A DNA stretch of 64,000 nt from Sphingobacteriales bacterium (GTDB taxonomy: Bacteria; Bacteroidota; Bacteroidia; Chitinophagales; JADIYW01), in the NCBI GenBank assembly GCA_016699615.1, contig CP064984.1, forward strand, positions 2,080,001-2,144,000. Direction: 5' to 3'. Position 1 is the first letter of the stretch; each line of letters starts with the position of its first letter. The notes beneath the pieces are model-generated. The model worked only from the letters and a program-made list of their open reading frames with translations. It had not been told where the DNA came from and did no database searches. Below are positions 45,392 to 55,152 of this stretch, piece by piece. A program made the translations under genes and the position numbers.

Positions 45392-45977
45392 AACATCTTA
45401 TACCTATATTTTTTTTACTTTAATATTATCATATAATTCAATTGGGAAAATTAAAATTGAAAAACTTCCTAAAAGTTTATACAATTTGGAAACAAAGAAA
45501 GAAAGTAGGTTAAAGAAATGGAACCATAATAAAAATGGTGCTATTTTAGTTTTTTTTTCGACAACCTGCCCTATATGTTTAAATCATATAATAGAGTTAG
45601 ATTCAATTTACAATATTTGTAAGAGAAAAAATATTGGGATGTATCTTATCTTGCCACACTCTCTTTATCTTCGTTCAAATGAGATAAAAATTTTTAAAGA
45701 TAGTTTAAATATAAATATACCTATTGTAATAGACAAAAAAAATAAGATTACAGAATATAATAAAGCTACTGTAATGCCTCAGGCAATGCTATTAGATTCT
45801 AATCGTGTATTAAAGTATAAGGGACAAATAACAAATAAGTTTGTAACATTAGGAGTTAGAAAAAATCACACAATAACTAATTATCTTAACAATGCATTAG
45901 ATAGTTATTTGAAAAAGCAACCTATTGATATTGAATATACAGAACCAATGGGTTGTGTTATTGAAAAATATAAATAA
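45388..45977 (+). pseudogene. Secreted redoxin/thioredoxin-fold protein, frameshifted in a T run
   Basis: ATG at 45388 opens MKHLIPIFF and then shifts; the T run 45409-45416 has 8 T, and 9 would join it to the frame reading TLILSYNSIGKIKI and on to TAA at 45975-45977. The body is a thioredoxin fold with AILVFFSTTCPICLNHIIEL (CPIC active site near residue 55) and PQAMLLDSNRVLKYKGQI. It ends TEPMGCVIEKYK, the VGC-type tail of redoxins found beside cytochrome/monooxygenase proteins. The lesion may be a homopolymer error. Confidence 0.75.
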
Positions 45978-45987
45978 TTTCATTATC

Positions 45988-46819
45988 ATGTTTGCAAGAA
46001 TATTATTTATACTTACTTTAATTGTTTTACCTTATTTTAGTTTCAGTATTTGCAAAAAAAATACCATTAAAAAATCAATGAATTATTTCCTTTCTTTAAT
46101 AAAGAATGACACTCTAAATGGTAATTATTTTGCATATCCTAACAGAATAATATATACCTTAATAAAACAAAAAACATAAGCATACTAAGTATTTCAAAAA
46201 AGATACTTTTAATTTGTTTGATAATTATAAACCAATTTTTGACGACGACATTTCAATATTTCCAATGTATAATCGTTTAGTTGAAAATGAGTTTAAATAC
46301 AATAAAGACACAATACTTAAGTATTTAGACACACATTATGATATTGATATGGCAATGATGTGGTCAATTTACGCAGATATAGGTATCTTTGATTATAAAG
46401 TAAATGATGTTAATAAAGTATTAAAATCTTATACTTATGATAGTACACAAATAAGAGGTATTACACATTGCGCCTTAGTAATTAATTGGGCTACTCAACT
46501 AAATATGCAACATAAATTTGTGGATTTAAAAAAGATAGAAGATATATATGTAAAATATACATTAGAATATTTAAACAACAATTTTGTATGGACTGATACT
46601 GGTATGGAAGCGATTTTGACTCTTATCTTATTAAACAAGCATGAGTTAATTATAAAGAAATGGATAAAAGAAATTATTATACATCAAAAGAAAGATGGAG
46701 GGTGGTTTTATGACGAACATGCTTCAGAAACGCATCAACATCCTAGTTTATTAGCAATATGGATTTTAACTTACCAATTAAATTCTGGTTTGAATAAATT
46801 AGAGACACTATCCCATTAA
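45988..46819 (+). pseudogene. Hypothetical secreted protein, frameshifted and probably 3'-truncated by an IS
   Basis: ATG at 45988 gives a signal peptide (MFARILFILTLIVLPYFSFS). The frame is lost at the A run 46169-46174 (IYTLIKQKT then stop) and continues one base later as KHTKYFKKDTF to LETLSH. About 275 residues in all, no known domain; helical with Trp/Asp pairs (YDIDMAMMWSIYADIGIFDY; KDGGWFYDEHASETHQHPS) recalling alpha-alpha toroid folds. Its last codons are made by the left end of the IS256 element, so the natural C-terminus is probably missing. Confidence 0.6.
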
Positions 46820-48150
46820 GTGTGTAAGTTGAAGAAATTAGATTTTAATTCTGTGTTCAAATATAATCATAAATTGGTTTAAAATAATACCCCAGTTTTG
46901 TATTGGCATAGACCATTTTTTTGTAGCTTCTCTTAAAGCTAAAAAAACTGATTTTAATACGGCATCGTCATTGGGGAAAGACATCTTATTTTTAGTGTAT
47001 TTTCTTATTTTCCCGTTCAGATTTTCTATCAAATTGGTGGTATAAATAATTTTTCTAATTTCTAATGGAAATTCAAAAAACACGGTTAATTCTTCCCAAT
47101 TTTCTCTCCACGATTTGATGGCATAAAGGTATTTTGACTCCCATTTTTTTGCAAAATCGTTTAATGCTTGTTCGGCTGCCTGTTTGTTTGGAGCAGTATA
47201 GATGTGTTTCATATCTGCTGTAAATTCTTTTCTATCTTTCCAAACCACATATTTGAAAGCATTACGAATTTGATGTACCACACAAATTTGTGTTTGAGAT
47301 TGAGGAAAAATAGAGCGAATAGTCTGTGTAAATCCGTTTAAATTATCTGTGGCTGTAATCAAAATATCTTCTACACCACGAGCTTTAAAGTCCGTTAAAA
47401 CACTCATCCAAAAACTACTACTTTCGTTCTTTCCAAGCCACATTCCGAGTACTTCTTTTTTGCCTTCCATGTTCAAACCTACTGCAAGATAAATGGTTTT
47501 GCTGATTACCTTAGCGTTTTCTCTAACTTTAAAAACAATACCATCCATCCAAACAATGAGATATAAATTATCTAGTGGTCTATTTTGCCATGCTGTTACC
47601 TCATCTGCTACTGCACTAGTGATGCGTGAAATAGTTGAAGAAGAAACGTCAAAATCATACATCTCTCTAATTTGTTGTTCAATATCACTTACGCTCATAC
47701 CTTTGGCATAAAAAGAGATTATGATATTTTCCAAACCTTCAATGATATTGTGCCGCTTAGGCACTAAAATAGGCTCGAAACTACCAGCTCTGTCTCTTGG
47801 CACATTTATCTCATCTTCTCCATAAGATGTTTTTATGGTCTTTTTCCCATGACCATTCCTATAGTTACCAGTTATAGTTTTTTGATGCTTTTCATTTTCT
47901 AAATGTGCATCAAGTTCGGCTTCGAGCATATGTTCTACTGCTCGTTTGTGCATTTGTTTGAAAAATGTAGATAGGTCTTCTCCATTTTTGAAAGATTTAT
48001 AAAAATCTTTGTCGTTTAATAATTTTTCTTTGTCGATCATAACTATGTAAATTTAGAGGTTTGAAAAAGTTATTTCCAATTTTTTTTTCTGAGCTCTGGC
48101 GGCTCTAAAAAATTTAGAATAACTTTTCAACTTACATAGTTTGTGGGATA
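46809..48150 (-). mobile_element. IS256-family insertion sequence
   Basis: Ends TATCCCATTAAG...TGTAAGTTGAA (46809-46833) and the inverted TTCAACTTACA...TGGGATA (48126-48150), matching at both outer 7 bp and inner 11 bp with equal spacing. The flanks (GAGACAC left, CTACCAAA right) show no 8-bp target duplication. The left flank is a secreted protein frame, the right flank the end of a different, T9SS-type frame. Confidence 0.85.
46838..48040 (-). CDS. IS256-family (mutator-type) transposase
   Basis: 400 residues. N-terminal [17 protein letters not shown] and [14 protein letters not shown], then the DDE core of the family: [16 protein letters not shown] (Asp near 165), [15 protein letters not shown] (Asp near 230, with the C..H pair [14 protein letters not shown] following) and [20 protein letters not shown] (catalytic Glu near 342). 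Complete and without lesions. Confidence 0.95.
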   Translation of the reverse strand: MIDKEKLLNDKDFYKSFKNGEDLSTFFKQMHKRAVEHMLEAELDAHLENEKHQKTITGNYRNGHGKKTIKTSYGEDEINVPRDRAGSFEPILVPKRHNIIEGLENIIISFYAKGMSVSDIEQQIREMYDFDVSSSTISRITSAVADEVTAWQNRPLDNLYLIVWMDGIVFKVRENAKVISKTIYLAVGLNMEGKKEVLGMWLGKNESSSFWMSVLTDFKARGVEDILITATDNLNGFTQTIRSIFPQSQTQICVVHQIRNAFKYVVWKDRKEFTADMKHIYTAPNKQAAEQALNDFAKKWESKYLYAIKSWRENWEELTVFFEFPLEIRKIIYTTNLIENLNGKIRKYTKNKMSFPNDDAVLKSVFLALREATKKWSMPIQNWGIILNQFMIIFEHRIKI

Positions 48151-48257
48151 CTACCAAATTAGACTTTTCATTTGACAATTTGTCTTCTGGTACTTATATT
48201 ATAAATTATATTGATGCAGCTGGTAAGAAACATTATCATAAATTTGTAAAAGAATAA
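48151..48257 (+). pseudogene. C-terminal remnant of a T9SS cargo protein
   Basis: About 35 codons directly after the IS256 right end: LDFSFDNLSSGTYIINYIDA, then GKKHYHKFVKE and stop. This is the end of a type A sorting domain (L..G.Y...I.......K..K). The rest of the gene is absent. Confidence 0.6.
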
Positions 48258-48280
48258 GTTTGCTTAAACCAAACGATGAT

Positions 48281-48316
48281 AAAAAAAGGCTGAACATTTG
48301 TTCAGCCTTTTTTTAT
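48281..48316. terminator. Bidirectional terminator
   Basis: AAAAAGGCTGAACA and TGTTCAGCCTTTTT form a perfect stem with a TT loop, flanked by A7 and T7, so it can end transcripts from both sides. Confidence 0.9.
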
Positions 48317-48340
48317 GCCATTTATTGATGGATAAATTTT

Positions 48341-48777
48341 TTATGAAAAATCGATGTTATTAAAAATTTGTGCAACTGCTGGGCAAATTTTATAATTTTC
48401 TTTGCTTAGGTTTAAGATGTTTTTTTGGTTTTTCGATGCGTATGTGGATAGTCTTTGCAAGCAAATGGTCTTATTTCATAAATTTTGCATGTGTTATCGT
48501 TTGCTAAAAATACACATGGTGATGTTTTAAAAACGGTATCTTGGTCGTCGTCTAATTTGGTGTATTGTTGTAGAAATGATTTTTTATCTAATTTTAAGTG
48601 TTTGCTTATTCTGTGAATATCTTCTTGGTTGAGTAGTGCTGGCGTAGTTTTGCAGCAATTGGCACAATCTAAGCAATTGATTTCGGAGAATGCTATTTGG
48701 TGTTGTGTATTAATGAGTTCATCTACATCGTAGTTGGGTAGTTTTTTTAGTTGTTGTATGGTTTTTTCTAGGTTCAT
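48341..48777 (-). pseudogene. YkgJ-family cysteine-cluster protein, frameshifted near the 3' end
   Basis: Residues 1-118: NCLDCANCCKTTPALLNQED (C..C..CC cluster near 36), SPCVFLANDNTCKIYEIRPF and ACKDYPHTHRK, the Zn/Fe-chelating YkgJ pattern. The frame stops at 48412, but one base later the same strand reads ILNLSKENYKICPAVAQIFN and ends at 48341-48343, the conserved C-terminus with its last cysteine. The T run at 48420-48426 (7 T; 8 expected) is the lesion. Role unknown; probably metal binding in the cytosol. Confidence 0.8.
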
Positions 48778-48890
48778 GTTTTGTGTGTGTGATTTGCGTG
48801 CCAGATAGAAGCGAAAATACTTTTTTTAGTTTGGCTTTTGCGTAGGAAAAAAGATTGAAGCGTATAGCTGGAATACACGCCCAAATAATA

Positions 48891-49235
48891 TTAGTGCAAT
48901 TTGGTTTTGTAGTTTTCTTTTTCTAGAATTTCTTTTATTTTTTGTTTAAAATCTCCTTGTATCATAATTTCATTGTCTTTTGCGGTGCCACCCACGCCAC
49001 ATTTTGTTTTTAGCATTTTTGTAAGCGTTTGTAAGTCCTCATCGGTGCCAATAAAGTTGGATATTAGTGTTACGGTTTTGCCTTTTCTTTGTTTATTATC
49101 TGTTTTTATATATAATATTTGTTTATTATTTTCAAGCGTTTGTTGCTCGGTTTCTTCGTTGTAATTGTAATTAAAGTTTTGGTCTGTGGAGTACACGGTG
49201 CCTAATCTTTCTTTCCAGTTTTGTTGTTTGCTCAT
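48891..49235 (-). CDS. SUI1/YciH-family translation factor
   Basis: 114 residues. A lysine-rich lead, then the SUI1 domain: KGKTVTLISNFIGTDEDLQT, LTKMLKTKCGVGGTAKDNEI and MIQGDFKQKIKEILEKENY. Bacterial YciH is the homologue of eIF1 and influences start-site choice on the ribosome; the bacterial role is not essential. It lies 4 bp after the lipid kinase gene, so is co-transcribed with it. Confidence 0.93.
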   Translation of the reverse strand: MSKQQNWKERLGTVYSTDQNFNYNYNEETEQQTLENNKQILYIKTDNKQRKGKTVTLISNFIGTDEDLQTLTKMLKTKCGVGGTAKDNEIMIQGDFKQKIKEILEKENYKTKLH

Positions 49236-49238
49236 TTT

Positions 49239-50144
49239 TTATAATTTAAAATTTGGGGCTACTAAAAAATTTAGTGCACCTTTTTGGCACGTAACCTCAA
49301 TATGATTGGTTTTGCCTTTGTAGTCGCCATCCATTTGTATACTTTCTATCGAACTTGCTTTTATCTTTAGATGTTTTTTTACTTTATATGATTCTAAAAA
49401 ATCTTGTTGTGCAATATCGCCATTAAAACATTCATAAATATAAAAAGGAACTTTGCTTCTGTTGATGTCTTTTACGATAGTAATTTCAAATTCACCATCA
49501 TTTATCACACTATCATGATTAAATTCTACATTAAAGCCCAATTGTCCAGTAGATGTAATTAATACTGTAAATGCCTCAATTTCTATGGTTTGTTCGTGAT
49601 CTATTTCAATAGCATATGTTGCTAGTTTATAGGTAAATGCTGTTGACATAACACCAGTTACATATGCGCCCATGCCACGAAATGGAATTCTATTAAATTG
49701 TTCCACTACTTTTGCATCGTAGCCAATTCCTGCAGTCATAAAAAAAGGTTGTCCATTCAATATACAAGCATCTATTTTAAATGGTATACCATAATTAAGT
49801 AATTGAATAGATTTTGCTACATCAATAGGAACACCCATTTTTCTTGCATTGGCATTTCCAGATCCAGTAGGTATGCTTGCCATTATTGTTTTTTTACCCA
49901 ATAGCATTTGGCCGACTTCATTTTGCGTGCCATCGCCACCAACCACTGCAATAATATCTATATCTTCAATTAGTGATTGTTGTGTGATTTTTATGGCATG
50001 ACCAGCGAATTTTGTGTAGAAAATGTCATAATCAAATTTATTAAGATCTAAATTTTTTTTTACTAATGCATCACTAAATCTTGCACCAAAAGTGCCACCA
50101 GATTTTGGATTGACAATAAACCTTATCTTGCGTTTTGCTTTCAT
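49239..50144 (-). CDS. Diacylglycerol/lipid kinase family protein (YegS-like), first copy
   Basis: 301 residues. DAGK catalytic domain: FIVNPKSGG (near 9), IIAVVGGDGTQNEVGQMLLG (ATP-binding GGDGT near 67), IPTGSGNANARKMG, then the all-beta C-terminal half with VINDGEFEITIV and SIQMDGDY. Phosphorylates diacylglycerol or a related lipid. No signal or membrane segment is visible; members associate with the inner membrane surface. A second, distinct family member lies at 53600-54532. Confidence 0.92.
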   Translation of the reverse strand: MKAKRKIRFIVNPKSGGTFGARFSDALVKKNLDLNKFDYDIFYTKFAGHAIKITQQSLIEDIDIIAVVGGDGTQNEVGQMLLGKKTIMASIPTGSGNANARKMGVPIDVAKSIQLLNYGIPFKIDACILNGQPFFMTAGIGYDAKVVEQFNRIPFRGMGAYVTGVMSTAFTYKLATYAIEIDHEQTIEIEAFTVLITSTGQLGFNVEFNHDSVINDGEFEITIVKDINRSKVPFYIYECFNGDIAQQDFLESYKVKKHLKIKASSIESIQMDGDYKGKTNHIEVTCQKGALNFLVAPNFKL

Positions 50145-50348
50145 TGGTACAAATATAGTAAGTAAGCATCAAATAGATAAAATTAAAACATTATAAAAAA
50201 ATACTATATGATTGTTTTTTACAAAATATGCAATATGAAATTGTAAATCAGATAAATTTATTTATTTTTTGATTAAAATTTATTAATACACACTTTTTTA
50301 GAATAAATTATTATTGTTGTAATATTGTCACAATTAAAAATAATAGTT

Positions 50349-51701
50349 ATGGCAATGAGAAAAAAATATTTATTACCGTTTATCCTTTTAATGATAGTAG
50401 TGGTAGCAGGAGCATTTAATCCTGGGCAATCGATGATAGGCAGTTCTGCTGGAAATATTGATACAGGCGATACAGCATGGATGCTAATGTCTTGCGCATT
50501 GGTAATGATAATGACACCAGCATTAGGTTTTTTCTATGGTGGCTTGGCAAATAGTAAAAATATCATTTCAACAGTATTTCAAAGTTTTATTTCATTGGGT
50601 GTTATTAGTATTATTTGGGTGGTATTTGGTTTTAGCTTATGCTTTGGTGAAGATGTAGGTGGATTAGGAATAATTGGCAATCCATGGACTTTTCGTATGT
50701 TTAAAGATGTTGGATTGAGTCCAAACGAAACATTTTCAGCTTCTATTCCATTTATTGTGTATGCTATATTTCAACTAAAATTTGCTGTTATTGCACCAGC
50801 ATTAATAACAGGTTCATTTGCACAACGCGTAAGATTTTCAGCATATTTAATTTTTATAGTATTGTTCTTTATATTTATTTACGCACCACTTTGTCATATG
50901 ACGTGGCATCCTGATGGCATATTATTCAAATATGGCGTATTGGATTTTGCTGGTGGAACAGTAGTGCATATGAGCGCTGGTTTGGCAGCATTGGCAGGTG
51001 CAATGTTCATGGGACAAAGAACAGAAAGTGAGCGTACACATGAGTATTCTAATATTCCATATGTAATTATTGGTGCAGGATTGCTTTGGTTTGGATGGTT
51101 TGGATTTAATGCTGGTTCAGGATTAGGATGTAATGCAAAATCAGCAAATGCATTAGCTACAACTAATACTGCTGCTGCAGCTGCAATGTTGGCATGGTTA
51201 TTTTTAGATGCATTACGTGGAAATAAAATTTCTTCTATTGGCGCATGTATTGGTGCAGTTGTAGGATTAGTTGCAATTACACCAGCTTGTGGTTTTGTAA
51301 ATACAGGCGAAAGTATTGCAATTGGTGCTATTTCTGCAATAGTAAGTAATTTTGCAGTACATTATAAAAACAAATCTACATTGGATGATACTTTAGATGT
51401 ATTTCCATGTCATGGAGTAGGTGGAATAATGGGTATGATATTTACTGCAATATTCGCAGCTGACTATGGAACAGGACTTGCTGTTGATGATTGGGGTTTG
51501 GTGTATGGAAAATATAAAACATTTACTGTGCACATGATAGCACTAGTTGCGGTTGCTGCATTTGCATTTATTGGCTCTTATATATTATACTATATAACTA
51601 ATAAAATAGAACCAATGCGTGTAAGTAAAGAAGAAGAAGAGTTAGGATTAGATATCACTCAACATGGTGAAAGCTATCTAACATTAAAAATAGACTTGTA
51701 A
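50349..51701 (+). CDS. Ammonium transporter (Amt family)
   Basis: 450 residues from ATG at 50349 (an upstream TTG in frame is less likely). N-terminal signal/helix (LLPFILLMIVVVAGAF), then about 11 helices. Amt signatures: ALGFFYGGLANSKNI, ITGSFAQRVRFSAYL, DFAGGTVVHMSAGLAALAGA (with the channel-type His), WFGWFGFNAGS and FPCHGVGGIMGMI (second channel His). It carries ammonium across the inner membrane. No glnK-type PII gene is next to it. A strong terminator follows. Confidence 0.95.
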   Translation: MAMRKKYLLPFILLMIVVVAGAFNPGQSMIGSSAGNIDTGDTAWMLMSCALVMIMTPALGFFYGGLANSKNIISTVFQSFISLGVISIIWVVFGFSLCFGEDVGGLGIIGNPWTFRMFKDVGLSPNETFSASIPFIVYAIFQLKFAVIAPALITGSFAQRVRFSAYLIFIVLFFIFIYAPLCHMTWHPDGILFKYGVLDFAGGTVVHMSAGLAALAGAMFMGQRTESERTHEYSNIPYVIIGAGLLWFGWFGFNAGSGLGCNAKSANALATTNTAAAAAMLAWLFLDALRGNKISSIGACIGAVVGLVAITPACGFVNTGESIAIGAISAIVSNFAVHYKNKSTLDDTLDVFPCHGVGGIMGMIFTAIFAADYGTGLAVDDWGLVYGKYKTFTVHMIALVAVAAFAFIGSYILYYITNKIEPMRVSKEEEELGLDITQHGESYLTLKIDL

Positions 51702-51736
51702 TATATAATAAAATTAAAGAACTTGGGGTAAATTCA

Positions 51737-51775
51737 AAAAGGCTATAACTTACGTTATAGCCTTTTGGGTTTTTA
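51737..51775. terminator. Intrinsic terminator after the ammonium transporter
   Basis: AAAAGGCTATAAC (51737-51749) and GTTATAGCCTTTT (51754-51766), perfect 13-bp stem, then GGGTTTTT; A-rich on the other side, so it may act both ways. Confidence 0.9.
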
Positions 51776-51794
51776 TGAATATACAAGATATTGA

Positions 51795-51938
51795 TTATGG
51801 TTGTCCATCATCTGTATCTATGATGATAATTCTTGCAGCTGTTGTACTTGTTGAGTTTTCGTCAACTCTTGTTGTTGTTGTATTATTTCCATTGATTAAT
51901 CCCAATAAAAGTAATATTAAGTATAGTATGTATTCCAT
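51795..51938 (-). CDS. Putative small secreted or membrane peptide
   Basis: 47 residues: a hydrophobic helix (MEYILYLILLLLGLING), then TTTTRVDENSTSTTAARIII and DTDDGQP. Composition is a signal/anchor followed by a Thr/Ser/Asp tail. TAACTTTA, near the -7 consensus, lies just upstream on the minus strand. No homologue is recognised, and coding is unproven; the overlapping + frame looks less protein-like. Confidence 0.35.
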   Translation of the reverse strand: MEYILYLILLLLGLINGNNTTTTRVDENSTSTTAARIIIIDTDDGQP

Positions 51939-52100
51939 TTTTTCTATTTTTATTGATGTAAAGTTATGTATATCATATCAATATGTGTGTATCAAAAAAT
52001 GACATAAAATAACATGATTATTGTGTGAATTTTTGTGCTAACTGTTTGTAATTACTTGTTTTTCATTGCATTTTAATAAATTTATTATTAAATTTGTTAC

Positions 52101-53603
52101 ATGCAAGAGTTGAAAGACCTAATCTTTATAGTTAATAAACGTAGATTATCTAAAATAGAAAATTTAGATAAAACTCTAATTAGTAGTAAAGATACATTGT
52201 TTTCTAAATTTTATCAAGGGCTTTATGATGGTAAATATGAAAATGATGATGTAGCAGCAAATGATTTGTATGGATGTGATAAAACTGATTATAGATATAG
52301 GCAACTAAAACATAGATTTAGAAAACGTTTATTAAATACATTATATTTTCTAAACATCAACTCTGATGAGAAACTTTCTGAATATGATAAAGAATATTAT
52401 GAGTGTTTAAGTAGAATGCATATTTGTAATATAGTACAAAAATATGGCGGCTTACGCTCCACTACGGCAAGTTTAATAAAAGACATGTATCAGGTAGCTG
52501 AAAAAAATACATTTTTGGATGCTTTGGTTGAGTATTCTTATAAGTTGTCTATTCATTATTCATTAATTGGAAACGAGAAAAAATTTAATGAAGAAATTCA
52601 AAGATATTATAAGTACAATGATCAATTAAATATTATAAGGAGAAGTACAATTGTATATTATGAAGTGGCATTACTTTTAAATAGGAATACATATATCAAA
52701 AAAGAACACGAAAAGATTATCTTGGCAAAAATAGATACTTTAAATGAGTTATATATTTCGTACAAATCATTGACCACATATTTTAATTTAACTTGGCTAA
52801 AACTTATATATTTTGATTATACAGGTAGCAATAAAGAATTATTGGAGACAAGTAAAACATATTTGCAAAATTACAAAGACCATATTCCAACTGGAAAGGT
52901 ATCTACTTATGTTTTAGGTGTACAAATATATCAAACAAAGGCACTGTTGTTGAATAGACAATATAACGAAGCTAGAAAATATGCAAGAGAAATTAGAGAT
53001 ACTATTACTGGCGCAAATTGGTTTTTAATTTGTGAGTATAAATTTAAAGCATTGTTGAACAATCAAAAAATAGCAGAAGCCAAACAAGTTATTACTACAG
53101 TAAAAAAACATCCACAATATAGAGCAACAAATATTTTGACTAAAGAAAGATGGATGATTTACGAAGCCTATGTCGAATTGTATGAAGCATATATAAACAA
53201 GTACGCACCGAAATATAGAATTGCAAAATTAAACAATGAGTTAAAAGAAACCATAAAAGATAAAGCAGGATTTAATTTGTCATTGAGAGTATTGGAATGC
53301 ATAGATTTGTTGTATAAAAATAAATGGGCAAAATTTATTGCTCAAACAGAAGCATTAAATACATACTATAAAAGACACTTAAATGCAAAGCCTTTTCTTA
53401 GAGCAAAATTATTTTTAAAACTTGTTTTTAGTATTGAAAAATATAATTTCGACTATAAAAGGTTGGAAAAGTGTGAAGAATATATTGAGTTGAAAACAAA
53501 TTACCACAAACACGTTTTGCATGAAAGTGAAATTGTAAATTACGATACCTTGTGGAAGATTATTCTATATTTCATCAAACAACAACAGCAATCAGAAATT
53601 TAA
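52101..53603 (+). CDS. Helical-repeat (TPR-like) hypothetical protein
   Basis: 500 residues, cytosolic, almost entirely helical and Lys/Tyr/Asn rich. Repeated helix pairs (YLQNYKDHIPTGKVSTYVLG; ALLLNRQYNEARKYAREIRD; WFLICEYKFKALLNNQKIAE) suggest TPR-type solenoid folding without matching the consensus closely. The N-terminus has a basic stretch (DYRYRQLKHRFRKRLLNTLY). No catalytic motif. It converges with the DAGK gene, overlapping by 4 bp. Confidence 0.7.
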   Translation: MQELKDLIFIVNKRRLSKIENLDKTLISSKDTLFSKFYQGLYDGKYENDDVAANDLYGCDKTDYRYRQLKHRFRKRLLNTLYFLNINSDEKLSEYDKEYYECLSRMHICNIVQKYGGLRSTTASLIKDMYQVAEKNTFLDALVEYSYKLSIHYSLIGNEKKFNEEIQRYYKYNDQLNIIRRSTIVYYEVALLLNRNTYIKKEHEKIILAKIDTLNELYISYKSLTTYFNLTWLKLIYFDYTGSNKELLETSKTYLQNYKDHIPTGKVSTYVLGVQIYQTKALLLNRQYNEARKYAREIRDTITGANWFLICEYKFKALLNNQKIAEAKQVITTVKKHPQYRATNILTKERWMIYEAYVELYEAYINKYAPKYRIAKLNNELKETIKDKAGFNLSLRVLECIDLLYKNKWAKFIAQTEALNTYYKRHLNAKPFLRAKLFLKLVFSIEKYNFDYKRLEKCEEYIELKTNYHKHVLHESEIVNYDTLWKIILYFIKQQQQSEI

Positions 53604-54532
53604 ATTAAGAAACTAAGTTTATGTTTTAAACAAACTAATTTCATAGGAGCATAGCCAATAAATTCTCCATCCATATCAATTGTCAGCTCATCATTATTTA
53701 TTGGCGATTCTATATTTATTTCTTTGGTAGAAATATATTTTACTTTTTCATGTATTATCTTTTTGCCTTTTTTTACATCACCCAAATTCTTAAAATAATC
53801 TGTCAAGCTAATATCGCCGATAATTACAATAGAAAATTCACCATCAGTAATATTGGCATCTGGTGCAATGCACAAACCATTGCCAAAATATTTGCCATTT
53901 GCCACTACATAATTTATAATTTTCCCTTCCCAATTGTGTTCACTATTATATGCTCTTACATGTACTGGCTTGTATGTTGCAACAGTACTTGTAATAGACC
54001 AAAAATAGCTAATATCAGCACCTAACCATTTTGGTACTTTCTCTTTGCGCTGCACAGTATTGCCACCCATGCCTACGTCAGTTATATTGATAAAAAACCG
54101 AATGCTATTATTTCTATTTCTGTCTTTAAAAAACACTTGTCCAACATCAACTAATGTAGTATGTTCTTTTTCAATGATATTTTTTAATTGTTGTAAATTA
54201 ATTTCTTTGTATAATGTTTTTATAAAATCATTGCCACTTCCAGCTGGATATACTGCAATTTTTATTTTTGCAATAGCTTCCCAATTGTAATTATTGTCTA
54301 TTTTATGATAATCTATTAATGCATTAATTCCTTCATTCAAAGAACCATCACCACCAACAAATACAAGCGTGTCAATATTTTTTGCTAATGATTCTTTGGT
54401 CAAAATATCAATATGTCCAGCATAGTTAGATACCAAAGTTTGTATCTCAAAACGGTTAAACGTAGAATTAATTTCTTTAATTACAGTATCAATTTTTCTT
54501 ATATTTCCATTTATAATAAATGCAATATTCAT
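53600..54532 (-). CDS. Diacylglycerol/lipid kinase family protein (YegS-like), second copy
   Basis: 310 residues. Motifs: FIINGNIRKIDTVIKEINST (a degenerate N-terminal loop where the usual NPxxG reads INGN), DTLVFVGGDGSLNEGINALI (GGDGS near 77), VYPAGSGNDFIKTLY (near 112), NITDVGMGGNTVQ, ITDGEFSIVII and LTIDMDGEFIGYAP. About as distant from the first copy as from other YegS-like kinases, so not a recent duplicate. Confidence 0.88.
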   Translation of the reverse strand: MNIAFIINGNIRKIDTVIKEINSTFNRFEIQTLVSNYAGHIDILTKESLAKNIDTLVFVGGDGSLNEGINALIDYHKIDNNYNWEAIAKIKIAVYPAGSGNDFIKTLYKEINLQQLKNIIEKEHTTLVDVGQVFFKDRNRNNSIRFFINITDVGMGGNTVQRKEKVPKWLGADISYFWSITSTVATYKPVHVRAYNSEHNWEGKIINYVVANGKYFGNGLCIAPDANITDGEFSIVIIGDISLTDYFKNLGDVKKGKKIIHEKVKYISTKEINIESPINNDELTIDMDGEFIGYAPMKLVCLKHKLSFLI

Positions 54533-54622
54533 TTCTACAGATTTTGATAAATATAAATATAGTTATTATTCATGAAGTTTTATGTTTTTTGATTTATTGA
54601 TGTATATTTATCAAAAAAAAGC

Positions 54623-55151
54623 ATGATTACAATATTCCATGGTACAAGAAGAAAAATAGCAATTCAAAAAAATTGCAGATATATATAATAAAATATTAGG
54701 CGAAAAAAATGTACAACATTTTTATTTCACGCTTGAAAATGTAGAGCAGGATGTTTTTAATGCAACATTTTACACACAGCCTAAAAATGCACAATTAGTA
54801 GAAATTGAAAATGGAATTTTAGCACCAACAGATAAATATATTTTCGTAATTCCAGAATACCATGGTAGTTTTCCAGGTATGTTTAAAGGTTTTATAGATG
54901 CCTGTGATGTAAAAAAATGCTTCCATAATAAAAAAGCATGCTTGGTAGGTGTGTCTGATGGTCGTGCAGGAAATTTGCGTGGAATGGAACATCTAACCAA
55001 TATTTTCAATCATCTTAGAATGAATGTCATGCATTTGAAATTGCCATTATCACAAATATCAAGTCACTTAGATGCAGAAGGAAATCTTGCACCAAATGAT
55101 GAATATCTAAAAATGATTAATGATCAAATAGAAATGTTCTTGGAATTTTAA
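54623..55151 (+). pseudogene. NAD(P)H-dependent FMN reductase family protein, two frameshifts near the start
   Basis: ATG at 54623 reads MITIFHGTRRK, the family start (flavodoxin fold, phosphate loop). The frame is then lost twice: A4 at 54653-54656 and A6 at 54667-54672 each need one more A to give NSNSKKIADIYNKILGEKNV and the long remaining frame (VIPEYHGSFPGMFKGFIDAC, VGVSDGRAGNLRGMEHLTNI, ending MFLEF at 55151). YHGSFPG is the active-site FMN loop. About 176 residues if repaired. Confidence 0.8.
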
Positions 55152-55152
55152 A

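Noticed and set aside
51775..52002. + strand open frame after the amt terminator
   Set aside because: It starts inside terminator sequence and has poor coding character; the minus-strand peptide is slightly better.
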